Below, one piece after another: positions 63,313 to 64,000 of a stretch of DNA of 64,000 bases. Source of the DNA: Gluconacetobacter aggeris (lineage in GTDB: Bacteria; Pseudomonadota; Alphaproteobacteria; Acetobacterales; Acetobacteraceae); assembly GCF_014174395.1 (NCBI RefSeq), contig NZ_JABEQD010000006.1:1-64000 (forward strand), read 5' to 3'. Under the pieces are notes generated by a model. The model made no database searches and was not told where the DNA came from. It saw nothing but the letters and a program-made list of their open reading frames with translations. A program made the translations under genes and the position numbers. Positions within the stretch are counted from its first letter, which is position 1. Each line of letters opens with the position of its first letter.

Positions 63313-63914
63313 CCGATAGGGAATTCCAAACAGAGTCGCTCTCTTCCCGGATTGGTATTGCGATCACGAGGCAATGGCCGGCGCCACAATCACCAAACCC
63401 GTTCGTTCGAATTCTGAATTACGTACATAAAACGTATAATAATCAAACCTGTCCGATATATTGACGATTCTCAAGGGGTTTCTTATTCACGTATCATTGA
63501 TATCGCTTATGCATCTCATTAACAGATTGTCATATACCGCGTTTCCCATTGAACATCATGCACCGACCTCTACTGAAAATCATAACGGGAGTGCAATAGG
63601 GAACCGAATCTGCTGATGGCGACCAACGGGCCAAAACACGGCCGGCCAGGTCGCCCCCACACGTCACCCATGCCGCCAGATGCGATCAATCCGTGGAAGC
63701 GGGCGGAATAAACGCCCATCCAGCCCCCCGGAACGGCGCGAACGGGGCGTATGCGCCACTCGACCTGGCCAGCCGGCCGCACGCGGGCACGATGCTGACG
63801 GTCATGGCGGTGACGATGCGGACCTGCGGGCATCTGGCAGGCCGGTTGAAGTCCGGGCAGATCTGACGATCGGGGGCCCGCTCCCCCGATCGCCGCGATC
63901 CCCTCCGCAGGATT
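63313..63914. other. Gap with an AT-rich patch (63400-63590) and no firm gene
   Basis: There is no recognisable gene here. 63400-63590 is clearly AT-richer than the rest of the window and includes TATAAT (63435-63440) and a TTGACG-17-TATTCA pair (63461-63489), both plus strand. A short plus-strand open frame ending at 63865 has no start or recognisable product. Confidence 0.5.
63868..63891. terminator. Perfect 9-bp hairpin near the right edge
   Basis: GATCGGGGG and CCCCCGATC pair around a 6-base loop, 23 bases beyond the stop codon of the minus-strand frame at 63915. It has no T-run. Confidence 0.5.
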
Positions 63915-64000
63915 TTACGGCGCGAGAAGCCTCCGCACCGCCGGCTCGACCGCGATCATCAGCCCGGCAGGCGGCAGGGCCGCGCCGGCGGACGTGCCGG
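63915..64000 (-). CDS. Possible C-terminal end of a gene entering from the right
   Basis: A minus-strand frame open to the window edge ends with 27 residues (GTSAGAALPPAGLMIAVEPA then VRRLLAP) and a TAA at 63915-63917, followed by a hairpin. The residue make-up is protein-like, but the piece is too short to identify. Confidence 0.3.
   Translation of the reverse strand, partial: GTSAGAALPPAGLMIAVEPAVRRLLAP

Noticed and set aside
63570-63833. 87-residue minus-strand frame near the right edge
   Set aside because: Biased composition (Arg/Gly/Pro), no recognisable motif and no clear ribosome site.

Overview
The window is GC-rich DNA from an alphaproteobacterium, most likely an acetic acid bacterium or close relative (Acetobacteraceae). 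This rests on gene content and order: proS-lolC-lolD-dnaE, an alphaproteobacterial nuo operon with separate nuoC and nuoD followed by birA and rnj, and a tig-clpP-clpX-lon-hupB block. The genus is an inference. Most of the window is core chromosome. The accessory parts are the left edge (end of a giant repeat protein) and the right edge (a sigma factor/TonB-receptor locus behind a transposase remnant).

Layout. 1-2148: 3' end of a large cadherin-like repeat protein. 2251-7343: an ELM1-like protein, a DEAD-box helicase, an AstE/AspA-type zinc hydrolase and a membrane diguanylate cyclase. 7441-12492: glyA, an amino-acid permease, hemB and bpt. 12516-24459 (all minus): proS-lolC-lolD, dnaE, rpsB-tsf, recO, parC, covering envelope lipoprotein export, replication, translation and DNA repair/topology. 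24776-26422: RNase J. 26690-40527 (minus): nuoA-L, nuoN and birA. 40814-41078: tRNA-Asp and tRNA-Val. 41156-47991 (minus): tig, clpP, clpX, lon, hupB. 48191-50408: tRNA-Leu, the NAD(P)H-hydrate repair gene and a CopD-like membrane protein. 50538-55690: a GH15 glucoamylase/trehalase-like gene, a second DEAD-box helicase and an RlmD/TrmA-type rRNA methyltransferase. 56052-63129 (minus): ECF sigma factor, FecR-like regulator, TonB-dependent receptor with an STN signalling domain, and a secreted M13 metallopeptidase.

Two observations stand out. First, the NADH dehydrogenase operon has nuoA to nuoL and nuoN in canonical order, but nuoM is absent: only 23 bases separate nuoL from nuoN. NuoM is the middle antiporter-like subunit joining NuoL to NuoN, so either it is encoded elsewhere or this complex I is architecturally unusual. 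Second, the right-hand locus looks like a complete cell-surface signalling circuit (receptor, anti-sigma, sigma) with a periplasmic or secreted M13 peptidase as its last gene. The sigma factor frame is continuous with the 3' end of an IS630-type transposase. A nested palindromic element between dnaE and lolD and several perfect hairpins are also recorded.
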